From NCBI GenBank assembly GCA_030425485.1, contig JAUIAM010000013.1, positions 1 to 64,000 of the forward strand: DNA of 64,000 bases, written 5' to 3'. Of the stretch, positions 8,886-18,533 are shown piece by piece (the stretch's first letter is position 1; each line of letters begins with the position of its first letter). The DNA comes from Verrucomicrobiia bacterium. Its GTDB lineage: Bacteria > Verrucomicrobiota > Verrucomicrobiia > Opitutales > Cerasicoccaceae. The notes under the pieces were generated by a model, which was given only the letters and a program-made list of their open reading frames with translations, was not told the DNA's origin and did no database searches. The translations under genes were made by a program, and so were the position numbers.

Positions 8886-10673
8886 ATGAAGTTTTCTTTG
8901 CCTGCAATCCTACTGTTCTCAATGGGGACGCTCGCCAGCGCGCGAACCGAAATCCCGGTCCCCACCGTTGAAACCCTGCCCGTTGAGGAGATCAAGCCCG
9001 GGATGACCGGCGAATGGAAGACCGTCATCAGTGGCTCCGAGATCGAGACCTTTCACTTTGAGGTACTCGGCGTATCCCGCAACTTTATCGGACCCCAGCG
9101 GGACGTCATCATCGCCAAAGCGACGGACAAAAGCCAGATCCTGAGCGGCCCCGTAGCCGGCATGAGCGGCAGCCCGTGCTACATCGACGGCAAGCTCGTC
9201 GGCGCCTACGCCTACGGCTACACCTGGCCCAAAGAGCAGGCCATCATTGGCATTACGCCCATTGCAGATATGTTTGAAACCCTTGGCAAGGAAGCCCACC
9301 GCACTCCTGACAAGGCCCGCAAAACGCCCGCCGCGGCTCCTCTTCCGCGCCAGCAAGACATCCAACAGGCACAAGGCAAACCTGAGGCCCAGAGCAGCGC
9401 CGCGATGGAGTCCGTGCTCAGCCCCCTGCCTACCCCGCTCATGATTTCCGGCATCTCCGCCCAGAGCCTCAACGCCTTTGCCGATGAATTTGCCGAACGC
9501 GGGCTCGCCCCGGTCAATGCCCCGCTCGGCTTCACCTCTGAGCTCAGTGCAGCAGACCTGGAGAGCGGCTCGCCCGTGGCAGGCGTCCTCATGACGGGTG
9601 ACTTTCAGATGGCTGGCGTGGGCACTGTCACCTGGCGCGAGGGCGACCAGCTCCTCGCCTTCGGGCACCCTTTCTTTGGTTCGGGCGACGAGCACATGCC
9701 GATGGCTCCGGCCGAGATCATCACGGTCATCCAGAGCGTGCCCCGCTCCTTCAAACTCTCCAATGTGGGCGAACCCGTCGGCACCATCTACCAGGACCGC
9801 TTGAGCGCCATCGCGGGCAAGGTCGGACCCATCCCCGCCATGACCGACTACGAGATCACGGTCAACTCCCCCGGCGAAACCACCCGCACCTTTCAAAGCC
9901 GCATCTACCAGCACCGCCAGTACACCCCGCTGCTGGCCGCCATCGCCCTGCTGGAGGGCCTGAGCTCGACCATGGAGGCCGCCGACGAGCACACCTTTTA
10001 CACCCGTCTTTCGCTCGACATCACCGGGCACGAGCCGCTGGAGCTGGAGTACGTTGGCACGGGGGGCTTTGCCGCCTTCCCCATCGCCATCGAATTCATG
10101 AACATCTACTCCCAACTGCTCAACAACCCCTTTGAAATGGCCGACGTAACCAAGGTTTCGGTTGAAATCGAACAGGTAGACGAGCGCTTCAGCAGCACCC
10201 TGCACGCGATTCAGAATCAAAGCGGCACGCTCCGTCCCGGCGACCAGCTAGAGCTCTCCATCACGCTCAACAATTACCTCGAAGACAAGACGAAGCACCA
10301 CGTCAGCATCCCCATCCCTCAGGGCACAACCGACGAGGAGTTGATCGTCTTCGTGGGTGACGCCCGGGCCAGCGACAGGCTGGAGCTTGCCGGGCTGCCC
10401 GCCACGGTACAGTCCCTGAGCGGCATCCTCGACTACCTGCGTCAGAGCCGCAGTAACCAGCGCATATACGTAAAACTGCTCCGCCGGGCAGACGGACTCG
10501 TTGTCGACGGCCAACGCCTGGCCGATCTTCCGCTCTCCGTGCAGTCCGTGCTCGACTCCGAGCGCAGCCCCACCGAGCTCTCCGAAATCCACTACGCAAC
10601 CCTGTGGGAAACATCGATCGAGCTACCCGGTGTTTTCAGCGGAAGCTATAACTTCAAGGCCCACATCCAGTAA
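8886..10673 (+). CDS. S55 (SpoIVB-like) peptidase-domain protein, exported
   Basis: 595 residues with a signal peptide (residues 1-19, ending ASA). Residues 35-130 match the SpoIVB/S55 domain: KPGMTGEWKTVISG, then GPVAGMSGSPCYIDGKLVGAYAYG, with the predicted nucleophile Ser96 in GMSGSP, and IIGITPIADM. A second conserved block, LLAFGHPFFGSGDEHMPMA, near residue 255 carries a His (AFGHP). In Bacillus SpoIVB the catalytic His precedes the Ser, so the order is reversed here. About 60 residues of Pro/Gln/Ala-rich linker lie between the blocks. The C-terminal 250 residues look like beta-sandwich. Periplasmic or surface location is expected. It is followed after 9 bases by a propeller protein gene. 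Active-site assignment is inference. Confidence 0.8.
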   Translation: MKFSLPAILLFSMGTLASARTEIPVPTVETLPVEEIKPGMTGEWKTVISGSEIETFHFEVLGVSRNFIGPQRDVIIAKATDKSQILSGPVAGMSGSPCYIDGKLVGAYAYGYTWPKEQAIIGITPIADMFETLGKEAHRTPDKARKTPAAAPLPRQQDIQQAQGKPEAQSSAAMESVLSPLPTPLMISGISAQSLNAFADEFAERGLAPVNAPLGFTSELSAADLESGSPVAGVLMTGDFQMAGVGTVTWREGDQLLAFGHPFFGSGDEHMPMAPAEIITVIQSVPRSFKLSNVGEPVGTIYQDRLSAIAGKVGPIPAMTDYEITVNSPGETTRTFQSRIYQHRQYTPLLAAIALLEGLSSTMEAADEHTFYTRLSLDITGHEPLELEYVGTGGFAAFPIAIEFMNIYSQLLNNPFEMADVTKVSVEIEQVDERFSSTLHAIQNQSGTLRPGDQLELSITLNNYLEDKTKHHVSIPIPQGTTDEELIVFVGDARASDRLELAGLPATVQSLSGILDYLRQSRSNQRIYVKLLRRADGLVVDGQRLADLPLSVQSVLDSERSPTELSEIHYATLWETSIELPGVFSGSYNFKAHIQ

Positions 10674-10682
10674 CGCCATTTC

Positions 10683-12890
10683 ATGAAAACACTCTGTTCC
10701 CTCCTCCTCGCCAGCGCCAGCCTGAGCCCGCTATTGGGCGTCACCACCCATGTGGCCGAGCAGCACGACTTCGCCACCCTCTCGGCAGGCGAGCTCGAAA
10801 ACGTCTCCATCTCCAACCTCGGTGAAGTCCGACTCGCCCCAAGTCTGGCCAAACTGACCACGCTGGAGGAGTCCATCGTCTGGGACGCCGTGGCCGACGC
10901 CCAGGCCAACCTCTATGTCGGCACGGGCAAGGACGGCACCGTCTACAAGATCACCCCTAGCGGTGAAAGCGAAACGATCTTTCAGCCCGTAGAAATCCTC
11001 TCCCGTGGCCTCTGCCTGGACGCCGAAGGCAACCTCTACGTGGCCACTTCGCCCGAGGGCCGCGTCTACCGCATCCCACCCGGCGGGCGCCCGGAGATTT
11101 ACTTCGACCCCAGCGAGGAGTACATCTGGGACATGGCCTTCGACGCTGAGGGCAACCTCTATGTCGCTACGGGCAAGGACGGTAAAATCTATAAGCTAAA
11201 ACCCGACTTCAAGCCCGGTGACGAAGCCGAACTGTGGTTTGAATCCGACCGCACGCACATCACCACCATCGTCTTTGACAGCAGCGGCGACCTCCTCGCC
11301 GGCACCGCCCCCAAGGCCTACCTCTACCGCATCAGCCCCGAGGGCAAAGGCAGCGTGATCTACAATGCCGGTACGGATGAAATTTCGGCCATCGTGCCCG
11401 GCGACGACAAGAACGTCTACTTCACCACCCTCCACTACAAGGAAAAGGGCAAGTCGTCCAACAAGGAGGACGAAACCGCCATGGACCTGCCCACCGTGTT
11501 GGAGAAGCTCTACGGCGACTCACAGCAGGAGAGCAGCAATGGCAACGGCAAGCCCGAGAGCAAGGACACAGATGAGCCCATCGCAGCCACCGCCCCCAGC
11601 ATGCTGTTCCAGTTGGGCGCAGACGGTTTTGCCGAGCCCATCTGGTCCCCCGTTCGCATGAACATCTACGCCTTCACGCGTACCGTGACAGGGCAATTTC
11701 TCGTAGGCACAGACGAGGACGGCCAGCTTTTTGAAGTCTCCGACCTGAGCCACTGGAGCCTGCTCCAAAATGCCCCCCAGGGCGGCGAAATCACGTCCAT
11801 GCTACCCGTTCCCGGTGAGGACGGCGCGGTGTACGTCATCACCAGTAACCCTGCCGCTGTCTACAAGCTTTCCTCGCAGCCCGTCGAGAGCGGGAAGTTC
11901 ACCTCCAGCCCCGTCGACGCCCAGGTGGCAGCCACCTGGGGCAAGCTGCGGCTCTACGGCTCGGTCCCCCAGAACCTGCCGGGAGTCAGTTGGGAGTCCC
12001 GCACCGGAAACTCCCCCACGCCAGACGTCACCTGGAGCGACTGGGAAGGCCTGAGCGAGCATGCCATTTCCAGCCCGCCCGGACGCTACCTCCAGTACCG
12101 GGCCAGCTTTGAGCAGACCGACTCCGTATTGCGCGGCGTACGCCTCTTTTACTCCTACCGCAACGGCGCACCGATCGTCAGCCATATCAACCTTGTCCCC
12201 GTTGGCCTGACCATCGTCACCATGCCGCCCAAAACCAACAACGTCACCATCTCCCAGCTCACCAGTGGCAAAAACGGCAACAGCCTGAAAGAGAGCCCCC
12301 CGGTGCGGCAGATACGCCCCCTGACCGAGCCCGGCTTTTTCTCTGCTGGCTGGAGCAGCTTTGACCCCAACGGCGACACCCTCAGCTACGCCGTCGCGAT
12401 TAAAGCGCTCGATGCCGACGACTGGGTCACCCTTGGCGAAAACCTGGAGATGAACGTCTACTCTTTCAACTCGCGCGGCATGGCGGATGGCTACTACGAG
12501 CTGCGCGTCACCGCCAGTGATGCCCCCAGCAATCCGGGTGATGACGCCCGCACCGGCATGAAACTCAGCCAGCCCTTTCTGGTCGACAATACCAACCCGA
12601 CCGTCCGCCTCGGCACTCAAAAGCAAAACGAGGAGAGCTATGTGCTCGTCTACACCGCCACCGACGCGCTCAGCATCATCGCCGACGCCAAGTACGTCCT
12701 CGACGGGGGCGAGCCGGTTCAGATGATTCCCGAGGGTGGCCTTTTTGACTCCCAGGAGGAGATTTTCCGCATCGTGCTGAGCGACCTCAAGCCCGGCCCG
12801 CACAGCCTCGTGGTCGATGTCGCGGACGAAAGCGGAAACCGCGGCGTGACCCAAACGGTCTTTAGTATAGAAACACCTGTCAACGAATAG
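10683..12890 (+). CDS. Exported beta-propeller (NHL/SMP-30-like) protein
   Basis: 735 residues, N-terminal signal peptide (MKTLCSLLLASASLSPLLGV). Residues 60-400 contain repeated blades of the pattern D-x-x-GNLYVAT-x-x-x-G-x-(V/I)Y(R/K)I, at least four clear copies, as in NHL and gluconolactonase-like propellers. A low-complexity linker (SSNGNGKPESKD) interrupts the propeller near residue 285. The C-terminal half has fibronectin/Ig-like beta domains (SHINLVPVGLTIVTMPPKTNNVTISQL, and a DNTNPTVRLG strand). It starts 9 bases after the S55 peptidase gene, so the two are likely an operon acting together in the cell envelope. Similar pairs of peptidase plus WD40-like proteins are usual in this phylum; no ligand can be proposed. 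Confidence 0.75.
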   Translation: MKTLCSLLLASASLSPLLGVTTHVAEQHDFATLSAGELENVSISNLGEVRLAPSLAKLTTLEESIVWDAVADAQANLYVGTGKDGTVYKITPSGESETIFQPVEILSRGLCLDAEGNLYVATSPEGRVYRIPPGGRPEIYFDPSEEYIWDMAFDAEGNLYVATGKDGKIYKLKPDFKPGDEAELWFESDRTHITTIVFDSSGDLLAGTAPKAYLYRISPEGKGSVIYNAGTDEISAIVPGDDKNVYFTTLHYKEKGKSSNKEDETAMDLPTVLEKLYGDSQQESSNGNGKPESKDTDEPIAATAPSMLFQLGADGFAEPIWSPVRMNIYAFTRTVTGQFLVGTDEDGQLFEVSDLSHWSLLQNAPQGGEITSMLPVPGEDGAVYVITSNPAAVYKLSSQPVESGKFTSSPVDAQVAATWGKLRLYGSVPQNLPGVSWESRTGNSPTPDVTWSDWEGLSEHAISSPPGRYLQYRASFEQTDSVLRGVRLFYSYRNGAPIVSHINLVPVGLTIVTMPPKTNNVTISQLTSGKNGNSLKESPPVRQIRPLTEPGFFSAGWSSFDPNGDTLSYAVAIKALDADDWVTLGENLEMNVYSFNSRGMADGYYELRVTASDAPSNPGDDARTGMKLSQPFLVDNTNPTVRLGTQKQNEESYVLVYTATDALSIIADAKYVLDGGEPVQMIPEGGLFDSQEEIFRIVLSDLKPGPHSLVVDVADESGNRGVTQTVFSIETPVNE

Positions 12891-12934
12891 GATAGGAGAT
12901 TGACTTGGAGGATTTCCTTGTTAACCTCTTCGTC

Positions 12935-13012
12935 ATGCTACGGAACATACTACTTACATTGGCTGCAAGTGCCCTCACCCCCAGTGCGGTGGCCAGAGCC
13001 CCACACCTCTAA
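12935..13012 (+). other. 25-codon open frame resembling a lone signal peptide
   Basis: ATG at 12935 to TAA at 13012 would encode MLRNILLTLAASALTPSAVA followed by five residues: a signal peptide with an AVA cleavage site and almost nothing after it. It sits just upstream of another signal-peptide gene. It may be a remnant of a decayed secreted-protein gene, a leader peptide, or chance. Confidence 0.25.
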
Positions 13013-13042
13013 TCGCATGCTAACTTCTCTCTACGCTATACG

Positions 13043-13717
13043 ATGAAAACCACACTCCTTCTGGCCTGTATGGCCTGCCTGAGCACCGCTAGTTTTGGCG
13101 CAATTGCTATTGGCAATGTAAACGAGTTCACCGGTGGCAGCACCGACGGCTGGGGCACCGGTAACCCGAACCCCAACGCGCCCTACTCCACCAACATCGA
13201 GGGCGACGATCTCCTGATCGTTACCTCTACTGGCGTGGCTGGTCCGGGCGGTCGCATGATTGTCTTTACCACCGATCCCCTCTGGACGGGCAACTACCTC
13301 AGTGCTGGCGTAACTGCGATTGGCGTGGAGATGGGTAACTCGGACACCTCCGTCGACGAGCTTGAGATGCGCATCGCCTTCAACGGTCCCGGTGGCTGGT
13401 GGATGAGCCACTACGGCTACGTCATCCCCGTTGATACCGAGACCGATGCCCTCTTTCCCATCAGCCCGAATGACATGATCTATATTGGTGGCGGCACCGT
13501 AGATGTCACCGCTACCCTTGAGGCTGTCTCTGAAGTGCGCCTCTACAGCAGCACTGACCCCACCGCAGGCACTTCTCCACGTGGTGACCAACTCAATGCT
13601 ATCCTCGGGGTGGACTCGATCACTGCCGTCCCCGAGCCCGGCACCACCGCCCTTCTGGGAGGTCTGGCCGTACTGTTGTCCGCAGTCCTGATCCGCCGTA
13701 GACAAGCCCGTAGCTAA
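13043..13717 (+). CDS. PEP-CTERM-anchored exported protein
   Basis: 224 residues. The signal peptide MKTTLLLACMACLSTASFGA is followed by about 170 residues of Gly/Thr/Asp-rich beta sequence. The C-terminal 28 residues are the PEP-CTERM sorting signal: VPEPG, a hydrophobic segment (TTALLGGLAVLLSAVLI) and RRRQARS. In other bacteria such tails are recognised by exosortase and linked to export of exopolysaccharide-associated proteins. No exosortase gene is in the window, but a large glycan locus is. A terminator follows at 13744-13774. The passenger family was not recognised. Confidence 0.85.
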   Translation: MKTTLLLACMACLSTASFGAIAIGNVNEFTGGSTDGWGTGNPNPNAPYSTNIEGDDLLIVTSTGVAGPGGRMIVFTTDPLWTGNYLSAGVTAIGVEMGNSDTSVDELEMRIAFNGPGGWWMSHYGYVIPVDTETDALFPISPNDMIYIGGGTVDVTATLEAVSEVRLYSSTDPTAGTSPRGDQLNAILGVDSITAVPEPGTTALLGGLAVLLSAVLIRRRQARS

Positions 13718-13743
13718 TCCCTCAATCTTCCCCCCCCTTAAGC

Positions 13744-13774
13744 AAAAAGCCCGCCGAACATGGCGGGCTTTTTT
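13744..13774. terminator. Bidirectional intrinsic terminator between PEP-CTERM gene and purF
   Basis: The 7-bp stem GCCCGCC (13749-13755) / GGCGGGC (13762-13768) has loop GAACAT. Five A lie on the left and six T on the right, so it can serve the plus-strand gene ending at 13717 and the minus-strand gene ending at 13819. Confidence 0.88.
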
Positions 13775-13818
13775 GTCGTTTGAAATCAAATACGCGCTCA
13801 GGTTGTCGCGGCCACAAG

Positions 13819-15732
13819 CTAGTAGCTGCGACCTTCCTTCTTTTCGTAGTAGTTGACGAAGGCGCGGTTGACCACGGCCATGCCGCCCGCAGTCGGGTAG
13901 TCGCCGGTGAAGTACCAGTCGCCGGTATGCCCGGGGCAGGACGCATGCAGGTTCTCGATCGATTGATAGAGGATCTGCACCTCGCCGTCCCAATCGACAT
14001 CCTTCGGGCTGACCAGCTCGCTGATTTTGGCCGATATCTGCTCTGGCGTGAAGGGCTCGTACACGCGCTTGACCTGATTGGTCATCTCGGTCTTGGGCTT
14101 CTTCAGCTCAGCCACGCAGGCCGCGTAAATCTCAGCTAGTTCTTCCTCACGACCCGTTTCCTTGTTCAGGGCTATGGCCGCCTGGAAGGCGATGAACTTG
14201 CCCAGTTCGGACATATCGATGCCGTAGCAGTCCGGGTAGCGGATCTGCGGCGCGGTCGAGGCCACGATGATCTTCTTCGGGTTCGTCTTGGAAAGAATGC
14301 GGATGATCGAGCGCTTGAGCGTCGTACCACGCACAATGGAGTCGTCCACCACCACAAGCGAGTCCTCCGGGTTCACCACGCCGTAGGTGATGTCGTACAC
14401 GTGCGACGCCAACTGCACACGGCTCTTTTCCTGAGAAATAAAGGTCCGCAGCTTGATGTCCTTATGGGCGATTTTTTCGATGCGCAGCCACTTGTCCCGC
14501 AGCGCGCTTTCGAGGAACTCCCGGTCGAGCGTTCCCTCTTCCTGGGCCTTGAGAATATCTTCGATGTGCTTGTCACGTCGACGCTTGCGCAGCTCTTCCA
14601 TCAGTCCGTAGTAGGCGATCTCCGCCGTATTCGGGACAAAGCTAAACACCCCGCGGGTCAAATCGCCGTCTACCGCATCAATGACTTGGTCGGACAACGC
14701 GCCACCGAGGGCTTTACGCTCGGCGTAAATCTCCGGGTCATTACCGCGCGAGAAGTAGATGCGCTCGAAGGAGCACGAACTGCGCTGCTGTGGCACCATG
14801 ACCTGCTTTTCGTAGGTCTGGCCCGTGTGCTTCACAATGACCGCGTGGCCGGGGCGCACTTCGCGCACTTCCTCGGCTTTCTTTTCAAAAATCGTCATCA
14901 GGGCAACACGCTCCGAAGCCATGGCCACGACCTCGTCGTCCTGGAAGTAGAATCCCGGGCGGATGCCGTTGGGGTCGCGCAGGAAGAAGCAGTCGCCATT
15001 CCCGATCAGTCCGCCAAAGGCGTAGCCACCGTCCCAGTGCTTGGAGGCCTCGTGGAGTACATCCGCGGGCTCGAGTTTTTCCGAAATAATGCCCGCGATG
15101 TCCTCGTTGGGCGTCTTGCGATCGCGCAGCTCATGGTAAAGGCGCGTGTGCTCCTCGTCCATGTGGTAGCCGATCTCCTCCAGCACGGTCTGCGTGTCGG
15201 TATCAAAGATCGGATGTGCCCCGCGGCCGATGAGCCGCTCGTTCAGCTCCTCGACATTGGTCATGTTAAAGTTACCGGCCAGCATGAGGTTGCGTGTGGG
15301 CCAGGGGCTCTTGCGGAAGTACGGCTGGCAGACAGCCTTGTCGTAGCCGCCGGAAGTCCCGTAGCGCAAGTGTCCCATCAGTACCTCTGCCCCAAAGGGC
15401 CAGTGCTCCTTCACCGTCCAGGGAAACTCCGGCACGATGACGTTGCGGTCGAGCAGGTTGTTGTAGAGGTTGAGCTGCTTGCGGATGACCTTCGAGATCG
15501 GGTTGCGGCTGTTGTCGCGCTCGCGAAACATAAACGCCTCGCCCGGCGGCATCCCCAGCTTTACCGCGCCAATACCGGCACCGTCCTGCCCGCGATTGTG
15601 CTGCTTCTCCATGAGCAGAAAGAGCTTGTTAAAGCCCCACAGCACCGAGCCATATTTTTCCTGATAGTAGCTGAACGGCTTGAGCAACCGCACAATCGCT
15701 ATCCCACACTCGTGTTTTATCTGATCAGACAT
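13819..15732 (-). CDS. purF: Amidophosphoribosyltransferase, long form
   Basis: 637 residues. PurF transfers glutamine amide nitrogen to PRPP, the first committed step of purine synthesis. The N-terminal class II glutaminase begins after a short propeptide: KHE-CGIAIV, Cys9 being the expected nucleophile after processing. HNRGQDGAGIG and GHLRYGTSG are the glutaminase blocks. The phosphoribosyltransferase PRPP loop is VVVDDSIVRGTT (about 485-496). The protein is some 130 residues longer than E. coli PurF, with extra sequence between the domains and a C-terminal extension, like the long forms in Bacteroidetes/Verrucomicrobia. The start at 15732 gives the short propeptide; an ATG at 15762 adds ten residues. 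A 203-bp gap separates it from purL upstream. Confidence 0.92.
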   Translation of the reverse strand: MSDQIKHECGIAIVRLLKPFSYYQEKYGSVLWGFNKLFLLMEKQHNRGQDGAGIGAVKLGMPPGEAFMFRERDNSRNPISKVIRKQLNLYNNLLDRNVIVPEFPWTVKEHWPFGAEVLMGHLRYGTSGGYDKAVCQPYFRKSPWPTRNLMLAGNFNMTNVEELNERLIGRGAHPIFDTDTQTVLEEIGYHMDEEHTRLYHELRDRKTPNEDIAGIISEKLEPADVLHEASKHWDGGYAFGGLIGNGDCFFLRDPNGIRPGFYFQDDEVVAMASERVALMTIFEKKAEEVREVRPGHAVIVKHTGQTYEKQVMVPQQRSSCSFERIYFSRGNDPEIYAERKALGGALSDQVIDAVDGDLTRGVFSFVPNTAEIAYYGLMEELRKRRRDKHIEDILKAQEEGTLDREFLESALRDKWLRIEKIAHKDIKLRTFISQEKSRVQLASHVYDITYGVVNPEDSLVVVDDSIVRGTTLKRSIIRILSKTNPKKIIVASTAPQIRYPDCYGIDMSELGKFIAFQAAIALNKETGREEELAEIYAACVAELKKPKTEMTNQVKRVYEPFTPEQISAKISELVSPKDVDWDGEVQILYQSIENLHASCPGHTGDWYFTGDYPTAGGMAVVNRAFVNYYEKKEGRSY

Positions 15733-15895
15733 CCCGCAGAAATAGTCGAATCTATCCCCCAATCCTCACGAGGCAATGAAAATGCCGGGAAAGTGTCCAA
15801 GTAAGAACGGTAGAAACCAACACAAGGCAGTGTCGAAGCGATTCTAACTTGAAGCATCCACACCCCCTCGTGGCCAAATAGCATAAGAGTCATTT

Positions 15896-15935
15896 GGGAT
15901 GCGATAGCATCCCGGGTGCAGGGCTTACGCCCTGC
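15896..15935. repeat. Two-hairpin repeat abutting the purL stop codon
   Basis: Hairpin 1 is GGGATGC (15896-15902) / GCATCCC (15907-15913) with loop GATA. Hairpin 2 is GCAGGGC (15918-15924) / GCCCTGC (15929-15935) with loop TTAC. The arrangement and loops recall hairpins 2 and 3 of the repeat blocks at 196-231 and 32261-32296, with altered but still paired stems. The block starts directly after the purL stop on the minus strand and may act as a 3' stabiliser or attenuating structure between purL and purF. Confidence 0.6.
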
Positions 15936-18254
15936 CTATCGCGCCATGACCTTCTCGATACTAGTTTCCCAGGTGGAACGCAGCTCGGTGGTGGACCAAC
16001 TGAGGGTCTCGCCGCCGAGGGCTACGGCCAACTCGGACGCGGCGGTGATCTCGCCGATGTCCTGAGCCGGGACGCCTGCGGCCTTGGCAGCAGCCAGCAC
16101 GCTTTCGGCTTCGGTGGCCGGGACTTCGATCAGCGCGCGGGCGGTACTTTCCCCGTAGAGCGCGGCCACGAGGGTGGCACCCTCACCCAGCCCGGCCAAG
16201 TTAAGCTTCGCGCCAAAGGTCTTGCCCGGCGTGAAGCACATCTCGGCCACGGCGCAGAGCAGCCCGCCCTCGGAGAGGTCGTGCGCCGCCTTGACCGTGC
16301 CAGCGGCGATTTGCGCGCGCAGGAAGTCGGCCAGCGCCTTTTCCTTTTCGAGGTCGATCTCGGGCGCAGCCCCCGTCTTGAGGTCGTGCATGACCTTAAG
16401 ATAGTAACTCCCGCCCAGCTCGTCCGGCGCACCACCGAGGAGCACGAGTGTGTTGCCCGCCGTTTTGGCGTACTGGGTGGTCACGTGGGCCGGGTCGTCG
16501 ATGATGCCTGCGATAGATACGACCGGCGTGGGGTCGATCTTCTTGTCCACGTTTTCGTTGTAAAGGCTGACGTTACCGCCCACCACAGGGATGTCGAAGA
16601 ACTGGCAGGCCTCGGCCAGACCGCGAATCGCCTCCTTGAGCATGTAGTATGACTCGGGCTTGTTCGGGTTGCCAAAATTGAGGTTGTTGGTCATGCCCAG
16701 CGGGCGCGCACCGGAGCAAGCGAGGTTGCGCAGGCATTCGGCGATGGCGATCTTGCCCCCGGCATAGGGGTCGAGCCAGCAGTAGCGGTTGTTGCAGTCG
16801 TTGGCGATGGCGATGAGCTTCTCCGCTCCTTCCAGGCGCAGACGGACGACAGCGGCGTCGCTGCCCGGCTCGATCACCGTGCCTGTCATGACCATGTGGT
16901 CGTACTGCTGGGTGATCCAACGCTTGCTGGCGATGGTCGGGTGGCCAAGGAGCTTGACCAGCGCGGCCTGGAGCGTGCCCGCATCGGCGGCGGGCAGGCT
17001 GTCCGGCGACCATGCGCGGCACTTGGCAAAATGCTCGGGCTCCTTGGATTCGCGGAGGTAAACCGGGGCGTCGTCGGCCAGCTTGGCCGCCGGGAGGTGC
17101 ACCACCGGGCTACCGTGCTGGGTGACGACCATGTCCTCGCCGGGCTTGACCTCACCCACCTGAACGGCGTGCAGGTCCCATTTTTCAAAAATAGCTTCCA
17201 GCTCCTTTTCTCGCCCCTTCTGGGCGATAACGAGCATGCGCTCCTGGCTCTCAGAAAGCATGATTTCGTAGGAGTTCATGCCGGTTTCGCGCTGAGGCAC
17301 CTCGTCGAGTTCTATCTCGATACCGCTGCCGCCGCGGGCCGCCGTCTCACAGGTCGAGCAGGTCAAGCCCGCCGCGCCCATGTCCTGAATACCGACCACG
17401 AGCCCCTCCTGGGCCATCATTTCGAGGCAGGCTTCGATCAGGAGTTTTTCCATGAAGGGGTCGCCCTTCTGCACCGCCGGGCGGTCCGCTGCGGACTCCT
17501 CCGAAAGCTCACGGCTGGCAAAGCTCGCCCCACCGAGGCCGTCGCGACCCGTTGGTGGGCCGACGTAGTACACGGGGTTGCCGATACCCGTCGCGGCCCC
17601 GCGCTTGATCTGGTCGTGGCGCAGGATGCCCAGGCACAGGGCATTGACGAGGGGGTTGCCTTCGTAGCACTCGTCAAAGTAAACATCGCCGCCCACATTG
17701 GGGATGCCGATGCAGTTGCCGTAGTGGGAGATGCCGTGTACGACCCCGCGGAAAATGCGCTGGCTCTGGGCCGATGAGAGGTCGCCAAAGCGGAGGGAGT
17801 TCGTCAGCAATACCGGGCGTGCGCCCATGGTGAAAATGTCGCGGATGATCCCGCCTACGCCCGTGGCTGCGCCTTCGAAGGGCTCGACCGCACTCGGGTG
17901 GTTGTGAGACTCGATCTTGAAGCAAATGGCCCAGCCGTCGCCGATGTCGATCACGCCTGCGTTTTCCTCCCCTGCCTTGACCAGTACCTGGCCCGGCGCG
18001 TTCGGGTCGGCCTTCTGCGTGGGAAAGGTCTTCAGCAGCGGGCGGGAGTTCTTGTACGAGCAGTGCTCACTCCACATGACGGAAAAGATGCCCAGCTCGG
18101 TCAGGTTGGGTTCACGCCCGAGGATGTCGAGGATGAGCTTGTACTCGTCCTGCGTGAGGCCGTGTTTTTCCACCAACTCGGGAGTGATGGCGACGTTGAG
18201 GAGCGGATCGGGATTCGAGGGCGTTACTGTGGAGGCCATGGTCGTCTCTATCAA
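15936..18254 (-). CDS. purL: Phosphoribosylformylglycinamidine synthase subunit PurL (small type)
   Basis: 772 residues, the small-type PurL synthetase that needs separate PurQ and PurS. With them it makes FGAM from FGAR, ATP and glutamine-derived ammonia. Diagnostic blocks: [16 protein letters not shown] (His of the active site, about 59-74), [27 protein letters not shown], and in the second half [11 protein letters not shown] and GGNVSLYNE. The AIRS-like fold is duplicated as usual. Start: ATG 18254 (MIETTMAST) or ATG 18239 (MASTVTP) are both possible; the second resembles relatives better. It begins 9 bases after a small membrane protein gene, itself overlapping purQ, so the three are one transcription unit. 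Confidence 0.95.
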   Translation of the reverse strand: MIETTMASTVTPSNPDPLLNVAITPELVEKHGLTQDEYKLILDILGREPNLTELGIFSVMWSEHCSYKNSRPLLKTFPTQKADPNAPGQVLVKAGEENAGVIDIGDGWAICFKIESHNHPSAVEPFEGAATGVGGIIRDIFTMGARPVLLTNSLRFGDLSSAQSQRIFRGVVHGISHYGNCIGIPNVGGDVYFDECYEGNPLVNALCLGILRHDQIKRGAATGIGNPVYYVGPPTGRDGLGGASFASRELSEESAADRPAVQKGDPFMEKLLIEACLEMMAQEGLVVGIQDMGAAGLTCSTCETAARGGSGIEIELDEVPQRETGMNSYEIMLSESQERMLVIAQKGREKELEAIFEKWDLHAVQVGEVKPGEDMVVTQHGSPVVHLPAAKLADDAPVYLRESKEPEHFAKCRAWSPDSLPAADAGTLQAALVKLLGHPTIASKRWITQQYDHMVMTGTVIEPGSDAAVVRLRLEGAEKLIAIANDCNNRYCWLDPYAGGKIAIAECLRNLACSGARPLGMTNNLNFGNPNKPESYYMLKEAIRGLAEACQFFDIPVVGGNVSLYNENVDKKIDPTPVVSIAGIIDDPAHVTTQYAKTAGNTLVLLGGAPDELGGSYYLKVMHDLKTGAAPEIDLEKEKALADFLRAQIAAGTVKAAHDLSEGGLLCAVAEMCFTPGKTFGAKLNLAGLGEGATLVAALYGESTARALIEVPATEAESVLAAAKAAGVPAQDIGEITAASELAVALGGETLSWSTTELRSTWETSIEKVMAR

Positions 18255-18263
18255 AGGGTTATC

Positions 18264-18533
18264 TTAGGAAATATCGCGCGGGGCAGCCGAAGCCGCCGCA
18301 GTTTTTTGCTCCACGCGGGGAGGCAGCATCACGGTAATGGCGCACGAAATAATGCCGAGGCCGAAAAACACGATGGTACCCAAATACAGAAGGTAGGAAA
18401 GGTAATGAAGGTTGCTGTCATAGTCGAGCAGAGGCGAAACGAAGAAGCTGAAGTACATCTCGCTCAAGCCGGACAGGATGCCAAACAGCCCGAAGACCAA
18501 GGCCCCATATCCGAACAAGTTTCGCATCATCAA
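18264..18533 (-). CDS. Small membrane protein inserted between purQ and purL
   Basis: 89 residues with two or three hydrophobic segments (LFGYGALVFGLFGILSGLSEMYF and LHYLSYLLYLGTIVFFGLGIISCAITVML) and a short Ala-rich polar tail. The start codon overlaps the purQ stop by 4 bases and purL begins 9 bases after its stop, so it is translated within the purine operon. No family recognised. It might be an unrelated passenger or a membrane tether for purine enzymes; nothing in the sequence decides. Confidence 0.65.
   Translation of the reverse strand: MMMRNLFGYGALVFGLFGILSGLSEMYFSFFVSPLLDYDSNLHYLSYLLYLGTIVFFGLGIISCAITVMLPPRVEQKTAAASAAPRDIS

Noticed and set aside
14401-15804. Plus-strand frame of 467 codons opposite purF
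   Set aside because: Antisense shadow; purF motifs on the other strand are unequivocal.
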